From contig JAOUNK010000128.1 of NCBI GenBank assembly GCA_029881015.1, positions 1 to 8,799 on the forward strand: a DNA stretch of 8,799 bases, in the 5' to 3' direction. Each line of letters starts with the position of its first letter. The first letter of the stretch is position 1. The notes beneath the pieces are model-generated. The model had not been told where the DNA came from, did no database searches, and saw nothing but the letters and a program-made list of their open reading frames with translations. This DNA is from Gammaproteobacteria bacterium. Lineage in GTDB: Bacteria > Pseudomonadota > Gammaproteobacteria > Steroidobacterales > Woeseiaceae. The position numbers and the translations under genes are program-made. This document shows, piece by piece, positions 1-5,917 of this stretch.

Positions 1-113
1 TGTGGGCATTCTTCTGGGCGGTCGGCAGCGGCCAGTTCGACGACCTCGATACGCCAGCCGTCCGCGTCATCATGGACGATGACTCGAAACCGGATGAGGA
101 GGACACGCCATGA
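1..113 (+). CDS. ccoS: CcoS, cbb3-type cytochrome oxidase assembly protein (3' end only)
   Basis: Only the C-terminal 36 residues are in the window; the reading frame starts at base 3 and stops with TGA at 111-113. The visible peptide has the aromatic/alanine end of a membrane helix followed by GQFDDLDTPAVR, the signature I know from CcoS (FixS) proteins, then an acidic tail. CcoS is a small single-span inner membrane protein needed for cofactor or metal insertion during maturation of the cbb3 high-affinity terminal oxidase; it normally follows ccoG, ccoH and ccoI, which would lie to the left of the window. Its stop overlaps the start of the next gene (ATGA), and a strong Shine-Dalgarno GAGGAGG for that gene (96-102) lies inside it, so the two are probably translationally coupled. 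Identification is from the tail only but the motif is distinctive. Confidence 0.86.
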   Translation, partial: WAFFWAVGSGQFDDLDTPAVRVIMDDDSKPDEEDTP

Positions 114-844
114 CCGAATTGCTGCCCGTATTGACGACCGCCTTCGTCACGGGCTTTCTCGGCAGCGCGCATTGCTTCGGCATGTGCGGCGGAATTTCCG
201 GGTTGTTTGCAGTCAACGTGAACGTCGCGGCGATGAAGACCCAGTTCCCGAAGGCCATCGCCTACAACGTCGGCCGCATACTGAGCTACGCAATTCTCGG
301 CGCGGCCGTGGCCGTCATTGGCAAGACGCTTGTCTCGGGCATACCCGACATTGCGGCGCCGGTCCGTTTCGCGAGTGGCGCCCTGATCATCCTCGTGGGC
401 CTGCAGCTCGCATTCGGCTGGCGCATTCTTATGCCGCTGGAAACTGCCGGGGCGAAGATCTGGCGCAGGATCGCACCGGCGGCCAAGGGCCTCGTGCCCG
501 TCGAGTCACTGGCACAGGCACTGGGACTCGGCCTGATCTGGGGCTGGCTGCCCTGTGGTCTGGTCTACAGCGTTCTCTTGCTCGCCGCGACGACGGCGGA
601 GCCCGCGAGCGGCGGCCTCGTCATGATTGCATTCGGGCTGGGTACGATGCCGGCGATGCTCGCCACCGGCCTTGGCGCATCAAAGCTCGCGCAATTCATG
701 AGTGGCAAGCGTCTCGGCGCCGGGCTTCTGATCGTCGCCCTGGGTCTTGCGACAATTGCGATGCCGGTCATGAAGTTCGCAAGCTCCGATGCACAAATGG
801 ACCACAGCCATCACGGCAACATGGCGCCGGGCGATAAAGATTAG
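110..844 (+). CDS. SafE/DsbD_2-type six-helix membrane protein, probable cbb3-cluster member
   Basis: A 244-residue polytopic membrane protein usually annotated 'sulfite exporter TauE/SafE family' (COG2836), which also matches the DsbD_2 cytochrome c biogenesis transmembrane type. About six hydrophobic helices are visible near residues 4-34, 50-72, 84-106, 133-160, 166-190 and 202-222. The first contains HCFGMCGG (21-28) and the fourth WLPCG (146-150), so cysteines sit in helices 1 and 4 as in DsbD/CcdA electron carriers. The C-terminus has a short metal-binding-like tail with His232, His234 and His235. The ATG at 110 is supported by GAGGAGG seven bases upstream and by the ATGA overlap with ccoS. 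Genes of this type commonly follow ccoS, and I infer a role in thiol redox or copper handling for oxidase assembly rather than proven sulfite export; the substrate is unknown. The stop TAG (842-844) overlaps the stop of the convergent regulator gene. Confidence 0.85.
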   Translation: MTELLPVLTTAFVTGFLGSAHCFGMCGGISGLFAVNVNVAAMKTQFPKAIAYNVGRILSYAILGAAVAVIGKTLVSGIPDIAAPVRFASGALIILVGLQLAFGWRILMPLETAGAKIWRRIAPAAKGLVPVESLAQALGLGLIWGWLPCGLVYSVLLLAATTAEPASGGLVMIAFGLGTMPAMLATGLGASKLAQFMSGKRLGAGLLIVALGLATIAMPVMKFASSDAQMDHSHHGNMAPGDKD

Positions 845-1041
845 GCAGCCCCCTCGTCCTCGAAGACGTCTTCGATCGACAGGCCGAAAAGCCGTGCGAC
901 TTTAAATGCCAGGGGCAGGCTCGGGTCGAACTTGCCTTTCTCGATCGCATTGACGGTCTGCCGCGAGACATCGAGCTCCTCGGCCAGTCGGGCCTGCGTC
1001 CAGTCACGTTCGGCGCGCAGTACCTTCAGGCGATTCTTCAC
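841..1041 (-). CDS. Small Xre-family helix-turn-helix regulator (66 aa)
   Basis: A stand-alone DNA-binding protein of 66 residues. The helix-turn-helix covers about residues 15-36, with TQARLAEELDVSRQTVNAIE followed by the typical KGKFDPSLPLAFKVARLF helix and an acidic end (EDVFEDE). It has no sensor or oligomerisation domain beyond this fold, like the B. subtilis YozG class. The start is the GTG at 1041: it forms a GTGA overlap with the TGA of the upstream membrane-protein gene, and the protein then begins MKNRLKVLRAERDWTQ as this family does; the longer upstream open frame reads only into shadow sequence. Small regulators of this class are often co-transcribed with a small membrane protein, and I infer autoregulation through the repeats at 1361-1468. 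Its own target genes cannot be told from the sequence. The stop TAA (843-841) overlaps the convergent SafE-type gene's stop. Confidence 0.9.
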   Translation of the reverse strand: MKNRLKVLRAERDWTQARLAEELDVSRQTVNAIEKGKFDPSLPLAFKVARLFGLSIEDVFEDEGAA

Positions 1042-1361
1042 TGGTATCTCCTGTGACCGACGATCATGCTCACGAGGAATGTCAGGGACATCAGCATGAC
1101 AAGGTGAGAGATTTCGGGTTCGAGGGCAATGAGCCTGATATCTTCGAGCAGCTCGTAGCAGAGGCCGCAGACGAGCCCGACGGCCAGGTTTACGAGTACG
1201 CCAAGCGTGGTCGGCAGAGTCGCATAGTCCCACAGGAACCGGGGACCGAACGCCGCAACGGCCATGGTCGCTACCCAGGCGAAGGTCCAGTAGCCGAGAC
1301 GCAGCGTGTTCCGCCGGTTGCTCATGGCCCAGTCGTCCGGGCCGGTCTTCAAATCGTTCAT
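1038..1361 (-). CDS. Three-helix small membrane protein partner of the Xre regulator (107 aa)
   Basis: I do not recognise a named family. The 107-residue protein has a polar N-terminus (MNDLKTGPDDWAMSNRRNTL) and three hydrophobic segments at about 22-44, 50-72 and 84-102, ending in the basic tail GHRRYQ. Between helices 2 and 3 is an acidic/arginine stretch (ELLEDIRLIALEPE). The ATG at 1361 has a poor Shine-Dalgarno; the next in-frame ATG, residue 13, is a possible alternative. The gene ends with TGA overlapping the GTG of the Xre regulator (GTGA at 1041-1038), so the two are made from one message. By analogy with other small membrane-protein/YozG-like Xre pairs it may sense or modulate something that the regulator answers to, but that is inference. 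No catalytic motif is visible. Confidence 0.82.
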   Translation of the reverse strand: MNDLKTGPDDWAMSNRRNTLRLGYWTFAWVATMAVAAFGPRFLWDYATLPTTLGVLVNLAVGLVCGLCYELLEDIRLIALEPEISHLVMLMSLTFLVSMIVGHRRYQ

Positions 1362-1468
1362 TTGTCTATATTCTTTGTCTAAAGGTAAAGTGTACTTGAC
1401 TTTTCGAGTAGGCCTTAAGCCGCAGTATGTCAAGTCTAATTGACATTTTGACTTGTGTCTTTGTCTTA
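1361..1468. promoter_or_regulatory. Repeat-rich control region of the membrane protein/Xre unit
   Basis: This AT-richer stretch in front of the two-gene unit contains two interleaved repeat families. TTTGTCT (plus strand) occurs at 1361-1367, 1374-1380 and 1460-1466; the first two are 13 bases apart and the first abuts the start codon. The core TTGAC/GTCAA occurs at 1396-1400, 1429-1433, 1440-1444 and 1448-1452, and includes a perfect inverted repeat CAAGTC (1431-1436)/GACTTG (1450-1455). Spacing of the first pair is about one helical turn plus. These are plausible operators, most simply for the Xre protein itself. A minus-strand TTGACA (1433-1428) could be a -35 element, but I see no good -10 at 16-18 bases, so the promoter itself is not assigned. 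Confidence 0.35.
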
Positions 1469-1499
1469 TGCGGTGTGAGCCAGGCCTGGATCCACCGCA
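1469..1499 (-). terminator. Hairpin just downstream of the B3-like lactamase-fold gene
   Basis: TGCGGTG (1469-1475) pairs perfectly with CACCGCA (1493-1499), and the interior holds the 10-base palindrome CCAGGCCTGG (1480-1489), so a long GC-rich stem-loop can form five bases after the stop codon at 1505. There is no T-tract on either side, so it is not a canonical rho-independent terminator; it may instead stabilise the 3' end of the fghA-TSUP-lactamase-fold message or slow polymerase for Rho. Its position between two same-strand units is the main support. Confidence 0.35.
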
Positions 1500-1504
1500 A
1501 CGCC

Positions 1505-2386
1505 CTACTGCTTTTCGGCGTCCAGGCGCTGCTCGAGCCAGTCCAGTGCCTGCTCGGCGTAGAAGGTGCACGCGAGGCTGTTGACGAAAGGATTGCCTTC
1601 GCCGCGCCGCTCCAGCTTGTCGTACATACCGAAGAAAAACGGGTGCGGTGACAACAGGATGTCGCAATCGAGATCGGCGATCCTGCCGGCGCTTTCGATG
1701 ATGCGATCGGCCGCGCCCGTAGCCGCGAACGAAAAACCCGCGGCAGATACAGCCGTCAGGCTATCGGCATAGACGACGTCCAGGCAGGTGTTCAGCGCGC
1801 AGGATTCCCAGGTCCAGGTCACACTGCCCAGTGTATGACCCGGTGTGTAAATGGCTCTCACGTTGACCGAACCGAATGCAACGAACTCGCCGTCACCGAT
1901 AGCCGTGACATTTTTCACCGGGGGAAAGCTACCGTTGTCCGAGTTGGCGACAAACTGCGGATCGCCCGCGGCCAGCTGCCCGCTTTGCAGGACGGCCGCC
2001 CCCGCTTCACTCGAAAACACGTTCGCCCGCGTCAGTCTCTGCAACGCGGCGACACCGCCTGCATGATCGAAGTGGGGATGCGACACGAGAATCGCCTTGA
2101 TAGCCAACGGATCGAAGCCGAGCGCACGAATGTTCGCGTCGATACGTGCCGCGGACTGAGGCAGGCCGCCGTCGATCAGGATCAGGCCGTCGTCGGTTTC
2201 GATCAGTATCGACGACAGGCCGTCAGTGCCGACGTACCAGGTGTTGCCATGGATTCGGAACGCTTCCTGCGGTTCGTTCCATTCATCGCAGCGCCCGCAT
2301 TCGTAGCGGGCATCGGGTTGCAGTTCGCGCGGCCCGCACGCGGTCAGGAAGGCCAGGAATACAAGCGTTACGGTTGTTCTGTTCAC
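1505..2386 (-). CDS. Subclass B3-like metallo-beta-lactamase-fold lipoprotein
   Basis: A 293-residue zinc hydrolase of the metallo-beta-lactamase fold with B3 hallmarks. An N-terminal signal ends in a lipobox LTAC (Cys17), predicting a lipid-anchored, periplasm-facing protein. Then come CGRCDEWN (30-37) and FRIHGNTWYVGTDGLSS (43-59), a stretch I know from B3 enzymes, and the zinc ligands: SHPHFDH (His103, His105, Asp107, His108), TPGH (His184) and SPHP (His248). YADSL at 206-210 matches the region of L1 that carries Ser221. Cys241 and Cys273 fall where L1 has its disulfide. Length is usual for B3. The start is GTG at 2386, overlapping the TGA of the permease gene (GTGA), so translation is probably coupled. 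Whether it hydrolyses beta-lactams, a lactone or a thioester cannot be read from sequence; company with fghA and a TSUP permease makes a housekeeping substrate possible. Confidence 0.9.
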   Translation of the reverse strand: MNRTTVTLVFLAFLTACGPRELQPDARYECGRCDEWNEPQEAFRIHGNTWYVGTDGLSSILIETDDGLILIDGGLPQSAARIDANIRALGFDPLAIKAILVSHPHFDHAGGVAALQRLTRANVFSSEAGAAVLQSGQLAAGDPQFVANSDNGSFPPVKNVTAIGDGEFVAFGSVNVRAIYTPGHTLGSVTWTWESCALNTCLDVVYADSLTAVSAAGFSFAATGAADRIIESAGRIADLDCDILLSPHPFFFGMYDKLERRGEGNPFVNSLACTFYAEQALDWLEQRLDAEKQ

Positions 2387-3195
2387 AGGAATGCCCGATA
2401 AAAAAGTCGTAATGATGCAATGACCAGGAACGCGCCAAATGCCATGTTCAAGCGCCTGGCGGAGATACCGTGCGCGATTTTCGCACCCAGCGGCGCTGCA
2501 AGCACGGTCGCGGGCGCGATACAGGCGAATCCCAGCAGGCTCACGTAGCCCAGACTGCCCATGGGAATACGCGGGTCACTCCAGCCCGCCGCAATAAAGC
2601 CAAGCGTGCCCGGCAGGCTGATAACGAGCCCGAACAACGCGGCCGTGCCCACGGCGCGGTGAATCGGCTCATTGAACAGGGTGAGCGTCATCACGGAAAA
2701 CGTGCCGCCGCCGATGCCCATCATGCTGGAGAAGCAACCGATCGACACCGGGATGACCGAAACCAGCGGTCCTCGCGGCACCACGGCCGTCAGGTTGCGG
2801 CTCTCCGGCAGAAACAGCATCTTCATCGCCACGAGGAACGCGAGGCTCGCGAACACGATGGCCAGCACATCGCTATGGACCTTCGAGGCGATCCACGCAC
2901 CGAGCAATGCACCGGCAAGCACGAACAGTGCCCAGCGCCTGACGATGTCGACATCGACGGATTGTCGCCGATGGTGAGCTCGCGCCGATGAGATGGACGT
3001 CGGGATAATCGTCGCCAGGGAAGTACCGACAGCGACATGCATGCGAATCGCCGGGTCGACGCCGGCAAACCCGAGCGCAGTCTCCAGGACCGGCACGATG
3101 ACGATGCCTCCGCCGATGCCGAACAGGCCCGCAAGCACGCCGGCGACGAGGCCCGTCGCGAGCATCGCAACACCGAGGATCAGCCACTGTTCCAT
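2383..3195 (-). CDS. TSUP (TauE/SafE) family permease
   Basis: A 270-residue integral membrane protein of the TSUP family (COG0730), the type that includes proposed exporters of sulfite, sulfoacetate and other organosulfur anions. The two-fold internal repeat is clear: LAGLFGIGGGIVIVP (21-35) then HVAVGTSLATI (53-63), and again SSMMGIGGGTFSV (156-168) then HRAVGTAALFG (179-189). About eight hydrophobic segments fit the family. It lies 9 bases after fghA and overlaps the lactamase-fold gene by four bases, so the three are one transcript. The ATG at 3195 lacks a convincing Shine-Dalgarno, suggesting dependence on upstream translation. It is unrelated in detail to the DsbD_2-type protein at 110-844 although both are loosely called TauE/SafE. 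Substrate unknown; a sulfur or carboxylate anion is the family expectation. Confidence 0.92.
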   Translation of the reverse strand: MEQWLILGVAMLATGLVAGVLAGLFGIGGGIVIVPVLETALGFAGVDPAIRMHVAVGTSLATIIPTSISSARAHHRRQSVDVDIVRRWALFVLAGALLGAWIASKVHSDVLAIVFASLAFLVAMKMLFLPESRNLTAVVPRGPLVSVIPVSIGCFSSMMGIGGGTFSVMTLTLFNEPIHRAVGTAALFGLVISLPGTLGFIAAGWSDPRIPMGSLGYVSLLGFACIAPATVLAAPLGAKIAHGISARRLNMAFGAFLVIASLRLFYRAFL

Positions 3196-3204
3196 GCTTG
3201 CGTG

Positions 3205-4059
3205 TCAGGCGCCGAGTCGTGTGGCGTGAAACCTGAGGTGTTCCTCGATAAACGTCGAAATGAAGTAGTAGCCATGGTCGTAGCCGGCGTGGATACGAAG
3301 GTCCAGCGGCAGGCCACTCTCCTTGCAGGCCGCCTCGAGCAGCTCCGGTTTGAGTTGCTCTGCGAGAAACGGGTCATCCGCGCCCTGGTCGACGAGGATG
3401 CGATCATAGGCTGCCACCTCGCCCGAGCGCCGCGCAACCTCGGAGGCGTCGTAGTCCTGCCACGTCGATCGATCGTCGCCAAGGTAGTAGCCCAGCGCCT
3501 TCTGGCCCCACGGGCTGTGCAAGGTCGTGCAGATCGGCGCGAACGCCGAGAGGGACCTGAACATCTGCGGGTTACGCAGGCCGATCGTCAGCGCGCCGTG
3601 GCCGCCCATCGAATGGCCGGTCAGTCCGTGGCGCTCCGGGTCACCCGGAAAGGTATCGAACACCAGTGCCTGCAGCTCCCGCGTGATGTAGTCGTACATC
3701 TGGTAGTGCCTGGACCAGGGCTTCTCTGTCGCATTCAGATAGAACCCGGCCGCCAGCCCGAAATCGTAATCGCCGTCGGGATCGTCAGGGACGTTGTCGC
3801 CGCGCGGGCTGGTGTCCGGTGACACGAGCATCAGGCCGAGCTCTGCGGCGACGCGCTGTGCGCCGCTCTTCACCATGAAGTTCTCTTCGGTGCAGGTCAG
3901 TCCCGAGAGAAACGTCAGTACGGGCACCTTGCGGTCGGCTGCCTGTGGCGGCACGAAAACCGAAAACTGCATGTCGCAGTTGTTGACAGTAGAAGGGTGT
4001 CGATAGAAGCCGATGCGGCCGCCGAAACAGGACGTTTCGCTGAGTGTTTCGATAGTCAT
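3205..4059 (-). CDS. fghA: S-formylglutathione hydrolase
   Basis: A 284-residue cytosolic serine esterase that hydrolyses S-formylglutathione to formate and glutathione, the second step of glutathione-dependent formaldehyde detoxification. Visible motifs are the conserved loop LSGLTCTEENF (51-61), the nucleophile elbow GHSMGGHGAL (Ser150), the acid in DQGADDPFL (probably Asp228) and the base in GYDHGYYF (His262); this triad matches human esterase D at nearly the same numbers (149, 226, 260). I chose the ATG at 4059 over an in-frame TTG three codons upstream because the protein then begins MTIETLSE as homologues do. No Shine-Dalgarno is evident. The usual partner, the glutathione-dependent formaldehyde dehydrogenase (frmA/adhC), is not in this window, where fabB precedes it and a TSUP permease follows after 9 bases. 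Function of the enzyme is secure, the operon logic is not. Confidence 0.95.
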   Translation of the reverse strand: MTIETLSETSCFGGRIGFYRHPSTVNNCDMQFSVFVPPQAADRKVPVLTFLSGLTCTEENFMVKSGAQRVAAELGLMLVSPDTSPRGDNVPDDPDGDYDFGLAAGFYLNATEKPWSRHYQMYDYITRELQALVFDTFPGDPERHGLTGHSMGGHGALTIGLRNPQMFRSLSAFAPICTTLHSPWGQKALGYYLGDDRSTWQDYDASEVARRSGEVAAYDRILVDQGADDPFLAEQLKPELLEAACKESGLPLDLRIHAGYDHGYYFISTFIEEHLRFHATRLGA

Positions 4060-4093
4060 AGCAGCCAATTATGGCCGAGACGGGTCGAGCACA

Positions 4094-5305
4094 CTAGCGC
4101 TTCTGGAAGATCAGCGTCGCGTTGGTTCCGCCAAAACCGAAGCTGTTGCTCATAACGGTCTTGATACCGGCGTTGTCGAGACGCTCTGTCACGAGCGGCG
4201 TGCCAACGGCCGCCTCATCGGTGTCTTCGACGTTGATCGACGGTGCGATGAAGTCATGCTCCAGCATCAGCAGGCAATGAATGGCTTCCTGCACACCGGT
4301 CGCCCCGAGCGAGTGCCCGCACATCGACTTGGTCGAGCCGAATTTCGGCATGTCGTCGCCAAACAGGACGCGCATGGCATCGATCTCCTGCACATCGCCG
4401 ACGGGCGTGCTCGTGCCGTGCGTATTGATGTAGTCAATCGGTCCCTCGACAGTGGAACGTGCGAGTTCCATGCAGCGGACGGCGCCCTCGCCGGACGGTG
4501 CGACCATGTCGTAGCCATCCGAGTTGGCACCATAGCCAACCAGCTCGGCATAGATTTTCGCGCCGCGGGCCCGCGCGTGTTCGAGCTCCTCCACGACCAC
4601 CATGCCGCCACCCGAGGAACTGACGAAGCCGTCGCGGCCCGCATCGTAGGGACGCGATGCCCGCGCCGGGTCATCGTTGTATTTTGTCGAGAGAGCACCC
4701 ATCGCGTCGAACAGGGCCGTCAACGTCCAGTCTTCCTCCTCCCCGCCGCCGGCAAATACGACATCCTGTTTGCCGAGCGCAATCTGCTCCGCCGCCGCAC
4801 CGATGCAATGCGCGCTGGTCGCGCATGCCGACGTTATCGAATAGTTGATGCCCTTGATCTTGAAAGGGGTCGCCAGGCATGCGGCCACGGTGCTGCTCAT
4901 GGTCTTGGTGACAGCATAAGGACCGATCTTGCGCACGCCCTTCTCACGGAGCGTGTCGGCGGCTTTGACGATATTGGCGCTCGATGCACCACCCGAGCCT
5001 GCTATCAGGCCGGTACGCACATTGGATACGTCGGCTTCCTCGAGGCCTGAATCCGCAATGGCCTGTTGCATGGAGATGTAGGCATAGGCCGCCGCAGAGC
5101 CCATGAACCTCAGGATCTTGCGGTCGATATGTTCCTTGAGGTCGATATGGCAGCTGCCGGAGACCTGGCTCCGCAGGCCCATTTCCTTGAAAGTCTCGTT
5201 GGCAACGATGCCGGAGCGACCATTGCGCAATGAGTCGACGATCTCTTCTTTTGTATTACCGATGCACGAGACTGCACCCAGCCCCGTTATAACCGCACGT
5301 CGCAT
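4094..5305 (-). CDS. fabB: 3-oxoacyl-ACP synthase I
   Basis: A 403-residue beta-ketoacyl-ACP synthase I, the cytosolic condensing enzyme that elongates the cis-3-decenoyl chain made by FabA and is required for unsaturated fatty acids by the anaerobic route. The catalytic set is complete: Cys161 in ITSACATSAH, His296 in NTHGTSTPVGD, Lys326 in FGSTKSMCGH and His331, each two residues lower than in E. coli FabB (163, 298, 328, 333). The end SNSFGFGGTNATLIF is the usual KAS terminus. Length equals the family norm (about 404). It follows fabA by 8 bases, with GGGCAGGT directly before its ATG as a closely spaced ribosome site. The pairing and close E. coli-like motifs argue for FabB rather than FabF. 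Stop TAG is at 4096-4094; a 34-base gap leads to fghA. Confidence 0.98.
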   Translation of the reverse strand: MRRAVITGLGAVSCIGNTKEEIVDSLRNGRSGIVANETFKEMGLRSQVSGSCHIDLKEHIDRKILRFMGSAAAYAYISMQQAIADSGLEEADVSNVRTGLIAGSGGASSANIVKAADTLREKGVRKIGPYAVTKTMSSTVAACLATPFKIKGINYSITSACATSAHCIGAAAEQIALGKQDVVFAGGGEEEDWTLTALFDAMGALSTKYNDDPARASRPYDAGRDGFVSSSGGGMVVVEELEHARARGAKIYAELVGYGANSDGYDMVAPSGEGAVRCMELARSTVEGPIDYINTHGTSTPVGDVQEIDAMRVLFGDDMPKFGSTKSMCGHSLGATGVQEAIHCLLMLEHDFIAPSINVEDTDEAAVGTPLVTERLDNAGIKTVMSNSFGFGGTNATLIFQKR

Positions 5306-5313
5306 ACCTGCCC

Positions 5314-5859
5314 CTAGAAGTTGTCAGTCGATGTAAACAGGCCGACGCGCAGATCTTCGGCCGCATAGATTTCGCGGCCATCGACGGACATGGTCCCGTC
5401 GGCTATTGCCATGTTCAGTTTGCGTGCGATGACGCGTTTGATGTCGATCTGGTAGGTCACCTTCCTGGCCGTCGGCAACACCTGCCCGGTGAACTTCACC
5501 TTGCCGACACCCAGTGCACGCCCCCGCCCCTGCAGGCCCTGCCAGACGAGATGAAAGCCGACGAGCTGCCACATGGCATCAAGACCCAGGCAGCCGGGCA
5601 TGACCGGGTCGCCCTCGACGTGACACTCGAAGAACCAGAGGTCGGGATGGATATCGAGCTCGGCAACAATCTCGCCTTTCCCGTATTTGCCGCCCGCATC
5701 CGAGATGCGCGTGATACGGTCCAGCATGAGCATGTTGGGCTTCGGCAGCCGCCCGTTGGTCGGGCCGAACAGCTCCCCGTGACCGCTTGCGATCAGGTCG
5801 TCGAAATCGTATGAATTCTTCCGCTCAGGCAAGGCGGTGGCTGCGTCTGTAGTCGTCAT
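5314..5859 (-). CDS. fabA: 3-hydroxydecanoyl-ACP dehydratase/isomerase
   Basis: A 181-residue bifunctional dehydratase/isomerase that dehydrates 3-hydroxydecanoyl-ACP and isomerises trans-2- to cis-3-decenoyl-ACP, the branch point to unsaturated fatty acids. The active site is intact: His80 in FFECHVEGDPVMPGCLG and Asp94 in GLDAMWQ, corresponding to His70 and Asp84 of E. coli FabA, with GRALGVGKVKFTGQVLPTA after. The protein has about ten extra N-terminal residues relative to E. coli. I start it at the ATG at 5859 (MTTTDAATALPERKNSY) because AGGAG lies 12 bases upstream and the further open frame to 5910 is unlike the family. It heads the fabAB pair; fabB begins 8 bases after its stop. The 58 bases between paaE and this gene could hold a promoter, but nothing there is convincing. 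Confidence 0.97.
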   Translation of the reverse strand: MTTTDAATALPERKNSYDFDDLIASGHGELFGPTNGRLPKPNMLMLDRITRISDAGGKYGKGEIVAELDIHPDLWFFECHVEGDPVMPGCLGLDAMWQLVGFHLVWQGLQGRGRALGVGKVKFTGQVLPTARKVTYQIDIKRVIARKLNMAIADGTMSVDGREIYAAEDLRVGLFTSTDNF

Positions 5860-5917
5860 CCGACCAATTTTACTCCTGGCCCGGATACCGGGGTTTTCAA
5901 ATCGCGCCAATTCGGGG

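Noticed and set aside
1440..1468. Plus-strand TTGACA at 1440-1445 as a -35 element
   Set aside because: No plausible -10 at 16-18 bases and no plus-strand gene downstream; more likely part of the operator repeats.
1835..2401. Plus-strand open frames opposite the B3-like gene
   Set aside because: They have no family signature and overlap a minus-strand gene with a complete zinc site and signal peptide.
4013..5050. Plus-strand open frame of 345 codons opposite fabB
   Set aside because: Shadow of fabB in a GC-rich genome; rich in Arg, Ala and His with no family signature.
5856..5870. TTGGTCGGA on the minus strand at the fabA start, resembling half of a FadR operator
   Set aside because: Only one half-site matches and the symmetric half is missing; no fadR gene is in view.
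5880..5892. CCCGG-ATA-CCGGG stem followed by TTTT on the plus strand, between paaE and fabA
   Set aside because: It would terminate only plus-strand transcription, and no plus-strand gene runs there; the stem is only five pairs. It is not a terminator for paaE.
5882..5910. TTGGCG (5910-5905) and TATCCG (5887-5882) with a 17-base spacer as a fabA promoter
   Set aside because: Only about four and three of six matches to consensus; such pairs are common by chance. Not enough to annotate.
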